Source: Pontibacter silvestris (lineage in GTDB: Bacteria > Bacteroidota > Bacteroidia > Cytophagales > Hymenobacteraceae). From it: a stretch of 64,000 nucleotides of DNA. The notes beneath the pieces are model-generated. The model did not search any database. It saw nothing but the letters and a program-made list of their open reading frames with translations, and had not been told where the DNA came from. This document shows positions 44,658 to 52,744 of this stretch, piece after piece. The stretch lies in the NCBI RefSeq assembly GCF_020907275.1, contig NZ_JAJJWI010000016.1, positions 1 through 64,000 of the forward strand. Reading direction: 5' to 3'. Each line of letters begins with the position of its first letter. The first letter of the stretch is position 1. A program made the translations under genes and the position numbers.

Positions 44658-44820
44658 AGTTTATTTTGTGTTTAAAAACCTTACCTTGTTTTACAGGCAA
44701 AGCAGTGTTAATGTTTGTCTAAACAATAAAAAATACATGCGCTTGAAATTTAAAGGATTATGAATTGCCTGTTATCTTTTAAAATTATAAAAGCATGGGA
44801 AAAAACTTTTTAGCATTTTG

Positions 44821-44834
44821 TATGTATATACATA
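44821..44834. promoter_or_regulatory. Operator-like palindrome 1
   Basis: TATGTATATACATA is a 14-bp perfect palindrome placed just before the candidate -7 box of the YceI promoter. The same TATGTA-N2-TACATA pattern recurs 46 bp downstream. Confidence 0.5.
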
Positions 44835-44835
44835 A

Positions 44836-44843
44836 TATGTTTG
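44836..44843 (+). promoter_or_regulatory. Candidate -7 element of the YceI gene
   Basis: TATGTTTG fits TAnnTTTG exactly. TTTG at 44817-44820 could be the upstream element, although the 15-nt spacer is shorter than usual. It implies a leader of about 150 nt. Confidence 0.4.
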
Positions 44844-44866
44844 TACATTTGTTTGGATATAGTTCT

Positions 44867-44880
44867 TATGTATCTACATA
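44867..44880. promoter_or_regulatory. Operator-like palindrome 2
   Basis: TATGTATCTACATA repeats the TATGTA-N2-TACATA dyad of palindrome 1; with flanks it extends to TTATGTA-TC-TACATAA. It would lie just downstream of the transcription start, a common repressor position. MarR-family dimers bind dyads of this type. Confidence 0.5.
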
Positions 44881-44999
44881 AATAATTGAAACCTTAAAGA
44901 AATAAATACCATATAGTATTAGACGCATGGCCTCTGCCTTGGCAGGTTTACTTGTGGTGTATAAACCAGTAAATTCTTAAACTTAAAATAATAGAAACT

Positions 45000-45539
45000 A
45001 TGGCGAAATGGAGTATTGACCCTACACACAGTGAAGTTCAGTTCAAAGTTAAACACCTGATGATTACTACAGTTACTGGTTATTTTACCAAATACAATTT
45101 AGCTGTGACTACAGAGGAAGATGATGAATTTAAAACTGCCAACAGCATTGTATTTACGGCTGATGTAGATTCTATCAACACAAACAACGAGCAACGCGAC
45201 ACGCACCTTAAGTCACCAGACTTTTTTGATGCAGCTACACATTCAGAAATTAAGTTTGTTGGTAAAAGTTATGAAGAGGTTGAAGCTGGTTTTGCAAAAC
45301 TCCATGGTGATTTAACTATTAGAGATATTACGAAACCCGTTACAGTTGATGTAGAATTCCACGGTATTGTAGTTGATCCGTACGGTCAGACAAAAGCTGG
45401 TTTTTCTGTTGATGGAAAGATTAACAGAAAAGACTTTGGCTTAAGCTGGAGCGCCATTACAGAAGCAGGTAATGTAGTAGTTAGCGATGATATTCGTCTT
45501 CATGCTGAGATCCAGCTTGTAAAAGAAACCTTGTCTTAA
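45000..45539 (+). CDS. YceI family protein
   Basis: A 179-residue lipocalin-like beta-barrel of the YceI family. Landmarks: WSIDPTHSEVQFKVKHLMI at the start, TVTGYFTKYN, DTHLKSPDFFDAATHSEIKF, GDLTIRDITKPVTVDVEF, and INRKDFGLSW near the end. Members bind isoprenoid-like lipids such as polyprenyl chains. Unlike E. coli YceI it has no signal peptide, so it is cytoplasmic. A hairpin follows and the pirin gene comes 166 bp downstream. In Bacteroidota YceI and pirin genes often travel together under MarR control; no MarR gene is in this window. Confidence 0.92.
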   Translation: MAKWSIDPTHSEVQFKVKHLMITTVTGYFTKYNLAVTTEEDDEFKTANSIVFTADVDSINTNNEQRDTHLKSPDFFDAATHSEIKFVGKSYEEVEAGFAKLHGDLTIRDITKPVTVDVEFHGIVVDPYGQTKAGFSVDGKINRKDFGLSWSAITEAGNVVVSDDIRLHAEIQLVKETLS

Positions 45540-45545
45540 TATCTT

Positions 45546-45580
45546 AAACGACTGCCAGAGTTAAATTCTGGCAGTCGTTT
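45546..45580 (+). terminator. Hairpin terminator of the YceI gene
   Basis: AAACGACTGCCAG (45546-45558) pairs with CTGGCAGTCGTTT (45568-45580), extended inward, and is followed by a T run. Confidence 0.85.
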
Positions 45581-45705
45581 TTTACTTGGTGTGTTTAGAG
45601 AAATAGCTACTGCTTTATTAATAACTTAGCTGCCTTACCTGTATATTTATGCTAGATTAAAATACAATGAAGTAGCTCCTACACTTACAAGTGAATATCT
45701 TGCCC

Positions 45706-46416
45706 ATGAACTACAAAATTCTCAAATCTGATGAAAGAGGCCTTAAGGATATAGGCTGGCTCAAAAGCAATTTTACCTTTAGTTTTTCCAGCCACTATGA
45801 TCCTGAACGTAGTGGTTTTGGGTTATTAAGGGTCTTCAACGATGATTTTGTTGAGCCAGGTAATGGGTTCGGATTACATGCGCATACCAACATGGAAATT
45901 GTTTCCATTGTGCTAGCTGGCAATATGAGCCACAAAGATAACATGGGATATAATGAAGTAGTTAGCAAAGATTGGGTGCAGATTATGAGTGCCGGATCAG
46001 GATTGCGGCATGAAGAGCATAATGTAGGAGAGGATGAGGTAAACTTCCTTCAGATCTGGATAGAACCTAAATTACAAAATATTACCCCCCGCTATCAACG
46101 CAGGTATTTTCCGGAAGAAAAAAGGAAAAATAAGTTAGTAACTGTAGTAAGCAACGAAGAAGGTCAAAGCCATTGCTGGATTAATCAGAATGCTAAGTTT
46201 TTACTGGGATGTTATGATCAGGGCCATCAGGTGGAATATAGATTTAGTCCTCTGAATAAATTAGCATTTGTGTTTTGTATCAGTGGTTCTATAGAAGTTA
46301 ATGGCCATGAGTTATCAAAACGTGATGCTATTGGTATCTGGGAAATTGAAAGCCTTAGCATAAGTTGTACAACAGAAACTCATTTCTTAATCATAGAAGC
46401 CCCTATTAATCATTAG
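45706..46416 (+). CDS. Pirin family bicupin protein
   Basis: About 236 residues from the ATG at 45706 (MNYKILKSDERG); a GTG at 45691 is the alternative. Two cupin domains. The N-terminal cupin has the metal-binding set GFGLHAHTNMEIVSIVLAG, then SAGSGLRHEEHN. The pattern HxH, then E, then H is typical of pirins and YhhW-type quercetin dioxygenases. The enzyme activity is unproven; a redox or regulatory role is also possible. It follows YceI and probably has its own promoter because a terminator separates them. Confidence 0.88.
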   Translation: MNYKILKSDERGLKDIGWLKSNFTFSFSSHYDPERSGFGLLRVFNDDFVEPGNGFGLHAHTNMEIVSIVLAGNMSHKDNMGYNEVVSKDWVQIMSAGSGLRHEEHNVGEDEVNFLQIWIEPKLQNITPRYQRRYFPEEKRKNKLVTVVSNEEGQSHCWINQNAKFLLGCYDQGHQVEYRFSPLNKLAFVFCISGSIEVNGHELSKRDAIGIWEIESLSISCTTETHFLIIEAPINH

Positions 46417-46842
46417 TAGCTTACGGAATAATGTAAGCAGTTTAAGTTCTTACATTTTGTTGTAGGGAGGTTTTAATTTAATTCAACCATCTAATCCTGC
46501 ATGCTCAAATAACTGAATAAACTGATGTCATTTTTGTTCATCTGAAGCAGCACCTCCTATCATTTGACACGATGAAGAAACGTACAAGTATAAGCTTACC
46601 AAAAGCGGATGGAGAACAACAAGAGGGAAGTCTTCATACTGTTTTAGCAGTAATGACAGATGCGCTGAGACTACAAAAAACATGAAACTCACTTAATAGT
46701 TTATAGGAATGTGCTATATTGGCTACTATATATTGAGAATTATAAACACTTGCGTTGCCTGATCAGAACAGGTATGCTTTTGACAAAGTACAAAAGGTAA
46801 TTCACTTGAGTGTGGTAGTAGAGGACTATAAAATTAAATAAA
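46417..46842. other. Intergenic region, possible short frame
   Basis: 426 bp with a 37-codon frame at 46572-46685 (MKKRTSISLPKADGEQQEGS) that has natural-looking composition but no other support. No hairpin of note follows pirin. Confidence 0.35.
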
Positions 46843-47007
46843 ATGTTGAAGGCAATTAGTCTCTTGTTCGTAGCGTTTGGGCTTGCTTACTTTCTGCTTT
46901 ATCCCTTTATAAAGAACTCTGTGAACAGGAAGAAGCTTTTTAGATGGCTGGTGTTTCTGTATGCTTTGGTGATGCTTGTTTCTACTGTAAGAACTTATTT
47001 TCTATAA
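46843..47007 (+). CDS. Small two-helix membrane protein
   Basis: 54 residues: MLKAISLLFVAFGLAYFLLY, a short basic loop (NSVNRKKLFR) and a second hydrophobic helix (WLVFLYALVMLVSTV). The positive loop between two helices is the hairpin topology of many small membrane proteins. It ends 70 bp before the serine hydrolase gene on the same strand, so the two may be co-transcribed. Function unknown. Confidence 0.55.
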   Translation: MLKAISLLFVAFGLAYFLLYPFIKNSVNRKKLFRWLVFLYALVMLVSTVRTYFL

Positions 47008-47077
47008 AAGATTTGCTGATACTTAAGGGGGTACTCGAAGTATAATATCAGTAAGAACTGCCTACAATCATATATTT

Positions 47078-48373
47078 ATGACCAGATTTATTTTGGCCCT
47101 CTTATTGTTGCTTTCCATCTATAATCCTGCTGCGGCTCAACAAAAGACGGATGCTTTCTTAAAAGATATTTTGACAAACGCGGGCAACGATAGCATTAAT
47201 AGGCTGCTCAGTAACCCGGATGAGTATCGGTTACAGATTATTTATACACAAATCAATCGCGACAAGAAGAATAAACCTTCTTTCCAGAATTATTACTTTA
47301 ACTACGATCCAAATCTTTATTTCAACCCTGCCTCTACAGTAAAGTTACCATTAGCTTTCCTGTCTTTGGAGAAGCTGAACACGCTTGGGAAAGAAGGAAT
47401 AGATAAGCATACGCCGCTCGTTTTTGATAGTAGCTATGTACGGCAGAAGCCGCTTTATACTGATGTTACTTCCGCCAGTGGATTGCCTTCCATTGCACAT
47501 TTTATCAGACGAGCGTTTCTGATTAGCGAGAACGACCCTTATAACCGTTTGTATCAATTTGTAGGACAGCAAGGAATTAACCGTAGTCTTCATGGTAAAG
47601 GCTATAAGAATTCCCGAATTGTCCGACAGTTCATGGGGTTTACCACAGAGCAAAACCGCCATACAAATGCCATCCGCTTTTTAAATAAGGATGGAAGTAC
47701 GAGATACTACCAACCACCTGCCTACAATCCTGACTCAATTGATTTTAGCCCGGTGGTACTATTGGGAAAGGCGCACTACAACAGCAGCGATAGCTTGGTA
47801 AATGCTCCCTTTGACTTTACACGGCAGAATAAACTACCACTAGAAGATCTGCAACAGTTACTGCAATCCGTTATGGTTCCTGCGTCTGTGCCCAAAAAGC
47901 AAAGGTTCAATCTTTCCAAAGATGATTATACCTTTATCTATCAATACCTGTCTCAGTATCCTTCCGAAACACCTTATCCCAAGTATGACTCAGCCCTTTT
48001 TTATGACAGTTATGTCAAGTTCTTTTTCCGCAACAGTACGCACCGTATGCCCGAACACGTTCGGGTGTTCAATAAAGTAGGTTGGGCTTATGGATTCCTA
48101 ACAGATGTTTCTTATGTGGTTGATTTTGAAAACCAAGTGGAATACATGTTAGCGGCAACCCTGTATGTAAACAGTGACGATGTGGTGAACGATGGGAAGT
48201 ATGACTATGATACCATTGGCTATCCTTTTCTGTACAACCTGGGGCAAATTATTTATAACTACGAATTATCAAGAGAAAGAAAATACAAAGCAGACTTGTC
48301 AGCATTTCAGGTACAGTATGAGCAGCGTGATGTACATGATACCCGCCCTTCGCTGCGAGAGGTTGACAATTAA
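47078..48373 (+). CDS. Exported serine hydrolase, class A beta-lactamase-like
   Basis: 431 residues with a signal peptide (MTRFILALLLLLSIYNPAAA). The serine beta-lactamase/transpeptidase motifs appear in order: Ser86-x-x-Lys89 (NPASTVKLPLAF), SEND at 150-153 in place of SDN, and Lys333-Val-Gly (NKVGWAYG) in place of KTG. The family is described as class A beta-lactamase-related serine hydrolase. Large insertions and a C-terminal extension separate it from true beta-lactamases, so an antibiotic resistance role is not implied. It may act on peptidoglycan or another amide or ester. Confidence 0.8.
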   Translation: MTRFILALLLLLSIYNPAAAQQKTDAFLKDILTNAGNDSINRLLSNPDEYRLQIIYTQINRDKKNKPSFQNYYFNYDPNLYFNPASTVKLPLAFLSLEKLNTLGKEGIDKHTPLVFDSSYVRQKPLYTDVTSASGLPSIAHFIRRAFLISENDPYNRLYQFVGQQGINRSLHGKGYKNSRIVRQFMGFTTEQNRHTNAIRFLNKDGSTRYYQPPAYNPDSIDFSPVVLLGKAHYNSSDSLVNAPFDFTRQNKLPLEDLQQLLQSVMVPASVPKKQRFNLSKDDYTFIYQYLSQYPSETPYPKYDSALFYDSYVKFFFRNSTHRMPEHVRVFNKVGWAYGFLTDVSYVVDFENQVEYMLAATLYVNSDDVVNDGKYDYDTIGYPFLYNLGQIIYNYELSRERKYKADLSAFQVQYEQRDVHDTRPSLREVDN

Positions 48374-48695
48374 GGTACTTCTGTTTTTGATGTTCCTATT
48401 AAGTTGCTATTCTCTGCTGTTAGAGCAGTTTCTTCTATAGTTCAGCTTTAAAGTACTTCTTAATCCTGCGACCATTGATTATTAAGTTCAGCACCTTCAC
48501 TTTGTTGAACATTTCTCTTTAGGTAATTAATGTTTGGCAATAAACCAGTAAGTAATGGTTTAGGCTTAACATTCTTTAACACCTTTGATATCTTTCTGCT
48601 CTGAATGTATTATTAACTTTTGCCAAGGGTGATGAATGTCATTTTTTGCCCCTGCTGAAAGTTGTAGATTTGATGCAACTTTAAATCTTACTATG
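48374..48695. other. Upstream region of hmp
   Basis: Contains no gene. The dyad and candidate promoter just before hmp are listed separately. The rest is AT-rich without frames or hairpins I would defend. Confidence 0.4.
48658..48682 (+). promoter_or_regulatory. Dyad over the hmp promoter, candidate NsrR site
   Basis: AAAGTTG (48658-48664) and CAACTTT (48676-48682) form a dyad with an 11-nt spacer. Inside it lies TAGATTTG (48665-48672), an exact TAnnTTTG -7 box; TTTG at 48645-48648 may be the upstream element. A repressor bound here would block the promoter 14 bp before the hmp start. NsrR, encoded next door, is the natural candidate. Confidence 0.5.
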
Positions 48696-49910
48696 ATGAT
48701 TTCAACAGAGCAAATAGAACTGATTAAAGGCACAGTACCGGTACTAAGGGAGCATGGCGTTGCCCTGACCACACATTTTTACAGCCGTATGCTGAGCCAT
48801 AACCCTGAACTGAAGAATGTGTTTAACCTTGGCAACCAGGGGAGCGGAAAACAGCAACTGTCGCTGGCAATGGCTGTGTTGGCTTATGCCGAACGTATAG
48901 AGGACCCTTCCGTCTTAGTCTCAGCCGTGACTAAGATTGGACATAAACACGTAAGCCTGGATATTCGTCCGGAGCACTACGCCATTGTGGGCAAGCACTT
49001 GCTTGCTTCAATAAGTGAGGTGTTGGGAGATGATTCTTTTCCTGAATTGATAGAGGCATGGGCCGTAGCCTATCAGCAGCTGGCAGACCTGATGGCCGGG
49101 CTTGAAAAGAACCTATACAGTGATGCAGTGGCTAAAGAAGGAGGCTGGACTGGTTGGCGTCCATTCATCGTGAAGCAGAAGGTTCAGGAGTCGGTGGAGA
49201 TTGCTTCTTTCTACCTTTATCCTGCAGACGGAGGGAAGGTAGCTGACTTCCTTCCCGGACAATATCTGAGCGTGCGGCTCTTACTCCCGGAACTGAACCT
49301 GTTTCAGCCCCGCCAGTACAGCTTGTCCAGTGCCCCTAACGGTACATACTACCGCATCTCCGTTAAAAAAGAAGCTGGTAAAGACCCGCACCCGAGCGGC
49401 ATGATCAGCAATAAGCTGCATGATGCGGTGCAGGAGGGTGATGTGATAGAAGTGGCCTGCCCGGCCGGTGACTTTACGCTTGACACCGGCAAGGAAACCC
49501 CAGTGGTACTGATAAGCGGCGGCGTAGGAGTAACACCACTGCTGAGCATGCTCGAGTACCTAATCGACACAGGAAGTAACAGAGAGGTTGTTTGGGTGCA
49601 TGGCTGTAGAAACAGGAACGTGCATGCCTTCCAAGAACCTCTTACCAGCTTGGGAGCAAAACATGGAAAGCTACAGAAGCACATTTTCTATGATTCTCTG
49701 GATGAGCAGATGCAGGTGGAAGGATACTATGAAGGAATTGTTGATCTGAGCAGGTTAAAGGAGCAGGCTGTTTTACAGGATGCAGATTACTACCTTTGCG
49801 GCCCGGCTCCATTCATCAAAAAACAGTTTGAGGATTTAATAGCTATGGGAGTAAGCAAAGAAGCTATTCATTATGAGGAGTTCGGGCCAGCTAATCTGAT
49901 CCTTTCCTAA
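48696..49910 (+). CDS. hmp: Flavohemoglobin nitric oxide dioxygenase
   Basis: 404 residues. It oxidises NO to nitrate with O2 and NAD(P)H in the cytoplasm. From the Met at 48696 the globin residues align in number with E. coli Hmp: Tyr29 (HFYSRM), Gln53 (GKQQL) and the proximal His85 (IGHKHVSL). The FAD domain has RQYSLSSAPNG and the NAD(P)H domain has VVLISGGVGVTPLLSML and YYLCGPAPFI. The C-terminal EEFGP is present. The frame is open upstream to 48636 but the conserved protein starts at MIST. nsrR follows 18 bp downstream. Confidence 0.96.
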   Translation: MISTEQIELIKGTVPVLREHGVALTTHFYSRMLSHNPELKNVFNLGNQGSGKQQLSLAMAVLAYAERIEDPSVLVSAVTKIGHKHVSLDIRPEHYAIVGKHLLASISEVLGDDSFPELIEAWAVAYQQLADLMAGLEKNLYSDAVAKEGGWTGWRPFIVKQKVQESVEIASFYLYPADGGKVADFLPGQYLSVRLLLPELNLFQPRQYSLSSAPNGTYYRISVKKEAGKDPHPSGMISNKLHDAVQEGDVIEVACPAGDFTLDTGKETPVVLISGGVGVTPLLSMLEYLIDTGSNREVVWVHGCRNRNVHAFQEPLTSLGAKHGKLQKHIFYDSLDEQMQVEGYYEGIVDLSRLKEQAVLQDADYYLCGPAPFIKKQFEDLIAMGVSKEAIHYEEFGPANLILS

Positions 49911-49928
49911 GACTTGTATCATTAAGGT

Positions 49929-50417
49929 ATGAAACTGAATCAATTCACCGATTTTGGCTTGCGAATATCTATGTACATGGCGCAAAAGCAGCTGTCAGGT
50001 ACTGCCACCACTATTACCGAGCTGTCTGATAAATTTGGTATCTCCCGCAACCACTTGGTTAAAGTGGTTCAGTTTCTCTCTAACAAAGGCATAATTGCCG
50101 CCCAGCGCGGCAGGGGCGGGGGCTTGCGCCTTGGAGAGAGCGCTGCCAACATAAAAGTGGGGCAGCTAGTACAACTTCTGGAGCAAAGTGAGGGGCTGAT
50201 CAACTGCCAATCGCCACATTGTGTGTTGGACGGGAGTTGCCTATTGAAGTTTGTGTTGGACAATGCTTACCGGGAGTTTATCGCCTACCTGGATAACTAC
50301 TCCCTGCAGGATGTGACTGCAGGCAAGACAGGCTCTTTGCTCCAGCAACTCATGAACCGTAGCACCTCTCTGCCTGCAATTGATGCGGTTATTGGAGATA
50401 CCATACCTGAAGATTAA
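49929..50417 (+). CDS. nsrR: Rrf2-family NO-sensing repressor
   Basis: 162 residues. Winged helix-turn-helix (ITELSDKFGISRNHLVKVV, recognition helix around 37-52) and wing GRGGGLRL. Cys93, Cys98 and Cys104 (INCQSPHCVLDGSC) form the three-Cys iron-sulfur ligand set of NsrR. Nitrosylation of the cluster releases DNA and induces targets. Its place directly after hmp indicates autoregulated control of NO detoxification through the dyad before hmp. IscR is the other three-Cys Rrf2 group, but the hmp link favours NsrR. Confidence 0.9.
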   Translation: MKLNQFTDFGLRISMYMAQKQLSGTATTITELSDKFGISRNHLVKVVQFLSNKGIIAAQRGRGGGLRLGESAANIKVGQLVQLLEQSEGLINCQSPHCVLDGSCLLKFVLDNAYREFIAYLDNYSLQDVTAGKTGSLLQQLMNRSTSLPAIDAVIGDTIPED

Positions 50418-50928
50418 GTCTGTTTCAATTTACCTGTGCTTTCTTTTAAATGTCCTTTTCCACTGTTGTTTTAGGTATGGCTGCGGACGCGATTATGTTG
50501 TTGTAGGGGGAGCAGAAGCTAAACAGCTGCCTTAGGAGCTAAGACTATGACCGTTGCTACCTTTTTACGGATTTTCTCAGACCCTGTATTGGCGATCAAA
50601 GCCATGGCTCCTCTTGTATGGTATAGGTTTTGGAGACCTTTATGAGTATGATAGACAATGATAATATACCTGAGAAAGAGACAGCAGTTCTGACATAGAA
50701 ACAGAATGAGAGCAAAAGGACCTGCTGCAGGATAACATTCTAAAAGGAGCGGGAGCATCAACTCAACGAAAGACGAGCACTCCAGTAAAACCTCCAGTCT
50801 GCGACTAGTAAACCTGCTGTTTTGTTTTGTGGCTTTATTTTAGTCTCTTTGTACATGGCTGGGATCAATGATTTTTTAATAGTTATATTTTTAGTAAATC
50901 TATCACCTAATACAGAAACACCTGCGGC
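50418..50928. other. Intergenic region, possible gene remnant
   Basis: On the minus strand from about 50659 to 50519 a stretch reads HKGLQNLYHTRGAMALIAN and SEKIRKKVATVIVLAPKAAV, then a stop. It looks protein-like but its upstream part does not. It may be the tail of a lost gene or chance. No structured RNA was noticed. Confidence 0.35.
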
Positions 50929-51228
50929 ATGTTTATTTCCATAAGCTCCTTTGTTATTGCTAACGATATGGGTCCTGAAGTAAAAGAAGCATTCAGAAAC
51001 AGGCCCCATTTGGTAGAAAATGCGGCTGGGTTCATTAAGTTACAGGTGTTAAGCCCACATGAAAATCCGAATGAGATCTGGTTAATGACTTACTGGACCG
51101 ATGAAGAGAGTTTTCAGGTGTGGTATAAAAGCCACATGTATCATGACGTGCACAAAGGAATTCCAAAGGGACTTAAACTAGTGCCGGGTAGTGTACAAGT
51201 GCGTGGCTTTGAACATGTCGCCGAGTAA
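50929..51228 (+). CDS. ABM-domain monooxygenase-like protein
   Basis: 99 residues of the antibiotic-biosynthesis monooxygenase/IsdG-like ferredoxin fold: FRNRPHLVENAAGFIKLQVL, then EIWLMTYWTDEESFQVWYKSH. The W-T-D-E-x-S-F-x-x-W motif is typical. Relatives degrade heme or oxidise quinols; the segment after SH (MYHDVHKGIPKGLKL) resembles heme-binding members. No iron uptake genes adjoin. The ATG at 50929 seems right since MFISISSFVIAND forms the first strand. Confidence 0.78.
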   Translation: MFISISSFVIANDMGPEVKEAFRNRPHLVENAAGFIKLQVLSPHENPNEIWLMTYWTDEESFQVWYKSHMYHDVHKGIPKGLKLVPGSVQVRGFEHVAE

Positions 51229-51599
51229 ATAATTTTTTAATTTCTATATGATTTGACTTAAGCTGAATTAGCTAATCAAAGAGGAGTATTGACACTAGTG
51301 TATGTAATGGGGCAATATACCGTAGGTACACTAGTGTCAATATTAAGCCAGATAAAGTTTATTCTATAAATGAAGCGAACATGTAAAACTATGCGTGTGA
51401 GTTTCATATTCAAACAAAACCCCTTTAAGAGGAATATTAATACAGCCTCTTTGCCTGGCAGAAAGTAAGTTTTTAGAAAGTAGATTTACATATTTCTACC
51501 ATTATTACACAACATTTTTCTCCTGTAAGAGTTTCTATAAATAAACTTGTTAATATGCTGCATGCATACTATTTTTGATGTAGCAGTGTGAGTAAAGGC
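51229..51599. other. Intergenic region with long-loop inverted repeat
   Basis: 371 bp between the convergent ABM and TPR genes. It holds the inverted repeat at 51287-51342, listed separately. Nothing else is evident. Confidence 0.5.
51287..51342. repeat. Inverted repeat with two ACACTAGTGT palindromes
   Basis: TATTGACACTAGTGTA (51287-51302) and TACACTAGTGTCAATA (51327-51342) are perfect complements with a 24-nt spacer. Each arm contains the self-palindrome ACACTAGTGT (51292-51301 and 51328-51337), 36 bp apart. There is no T run, so a plain terminator is unlikely. It could be a pair of repressor sites or a hairpin RNA. Confidence 0.7.
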
Positions 51600-51932
51600 T
51601 TAATCGTCTTCGTAGTCGAGGCCCATAAGCTTATTGTAAGCCTGCTGAAGTTCTGAGAAAGCATGTAAGTTACCTTCTTGGCGACTAATCTGCATTCCTT
51701 TTTTGTAGATGTGTTCCGCTTTTTCATTCTGCCCAAGCTCTTCGTAGAGTTTGCCAGCATGATAGTAAGTACCTACATAAGTTTCTTGTTCTGTAAGCAG
51801 CTTTTCATAATATTCCATCGCTTTTTGTTTATCAATATTACGATATTCTGTGGCGATGGCGTATAAAGTAAAAGCGTCGTTGGGATCCTCTTTAAGGAAT
51901 TGTAAGAGTTGTTCTAATCTATTCTGAGACAT
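51600..51932 (-). CDS. TPR-repeat protein
   Basis: 110 residues with about two and a half tetratricopeptide repeats (DAFTLYAIATEYRNIDKQKA, YVGTYYHAGKLYEELGQNEK, AEHIYKKGMQISRQEGN). No signal peptide, acidic C-terminus. A cytoplasmic protein-binding adaptor; the partner is unknown. It is divergent from etfB, with 67 bp between the starts. Confidence 0.85.
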   Translation of the reverse strand: MSQNRLEQLLQFLKEDPNDAFTLYAIATEYRNIDKQKAMEYYEKLLTEQETYVGTYYHAGKLYEELGQNEKAEHIYKKGMQISRQEGNLHAFSELQQAYNKLMGLDYEDD

Positions 51933-51999
51933 TTCGATTTGCCTATATTTTAATTAACTTCGCACAAATTTAAAATTTTAAAAGCTAAGATTTCTAACT

Positions 52000-52740
52000 A
52001 TGAAAATATTAGTTTGCATAAGTAACGTGCCGGATACTACCTCCAAGATTAATTTCGCGGCAGATAATAAAGAATTCGATAAAAATGGCGTACAATTCGT
52101 CATTAACCCATGGGATGAATATGCCCTGACAAGAGCTATTGAATTGAAAGAAGCTAAAGGAGGTTCGGTAACCGTAATAAACGTAGGAGAGGCTGATACA
52201 GAACCTAACATCCGTAAAGCACTTGCTATTGGTGCTGACGATGCCATACGTGTAAATGCTCATCCCAAAGATGCTTTTTTTGTAGCACAGCAAATAGCTG
52301 CTGTAGCGAAGGAAAATAATTACGATATAATCCTGATGGGCAAAGAGTCCATCGACTACAATGGCTCCCAGGTACACAACATGGTAGGAGAGTTGCTGAG
52401 TATTCCATCTGTAGTGCCAGCTTTTAAACTGGATATGGTAGATGATACCACGGCCCGCCTGGAGCGTGAAATTGAAGGTGGTAAGGAGGTAGTAGAAGTA
52501 AAACTACCTTTTGTTGCGAGCGCACAGCAACCTATGAGCGAACCTCGTATACCAAACATGCGCGGCATTATGACGGCTCGTACAAAACCTCTTCAAGTGG
52601 TGGAGCCAACAGGTGCTGAGGCTAAGTCTGCATATGTTAATTATAGTAAGCCTGAGAAAAAGGGTGGTGTTAAAATGATTGACGCAGAAAATGCCGGAGA
52701 ATTAATTACATTGTTAAGAAACGAAGCTAAAGTACTATAA
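52000..52740 (+). CDS. etfB: Electron transfer flavoprotein, beta subunit
   Basis: 246 residues. EtfB carries AMP and helps place FAD of EtfA, shuttling electrons from acyl-CoA dehydrogenases to the quinone pool. Landmarks are MKILVCISNVPDT, INPWDEYALTRAIELKEA, KESIDYNGSQVHNMVGELL (the segment binding AMP) and the recognition-loop region VKLPFVASAQQPMSEPRIPN with MRGIMTAR. It overlaps nothing and precedes etfA by 4 bp. Confidence 0.95.
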   Translation: MKILVCISNVPDTTSKINFAADNKEFDKNGVQFVINPWDEYALTRAIELKEAKGGSVTVINVGEADTEPNIRKALAIGADDAIRVNAHPKDAFFVAQQIAAVAKENNYDIILMGKESIDYNGSQVHNMVGELLSIPSVVPAFKLDMVDDTTARLEREIEGGKEVVEVKLPFVASAQQPMSEPRIPNMRGIMTARTKPLQVVEPTGAEAKSAYVNYSKPEKKGGVKMIDAENAGELITLLRNEAKVL

Positions 52741-52744
52741 AGAT

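Larger units (their letters stand above)
44658..44999. other. Divergent regulatory region, ALDH and YceI
   Basis: 342 bp between divergent starts. It holds two near-identical palindromes around a good -7 element, listed separately. The remainder is AT-rich without frames. Confidence 0.6.
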
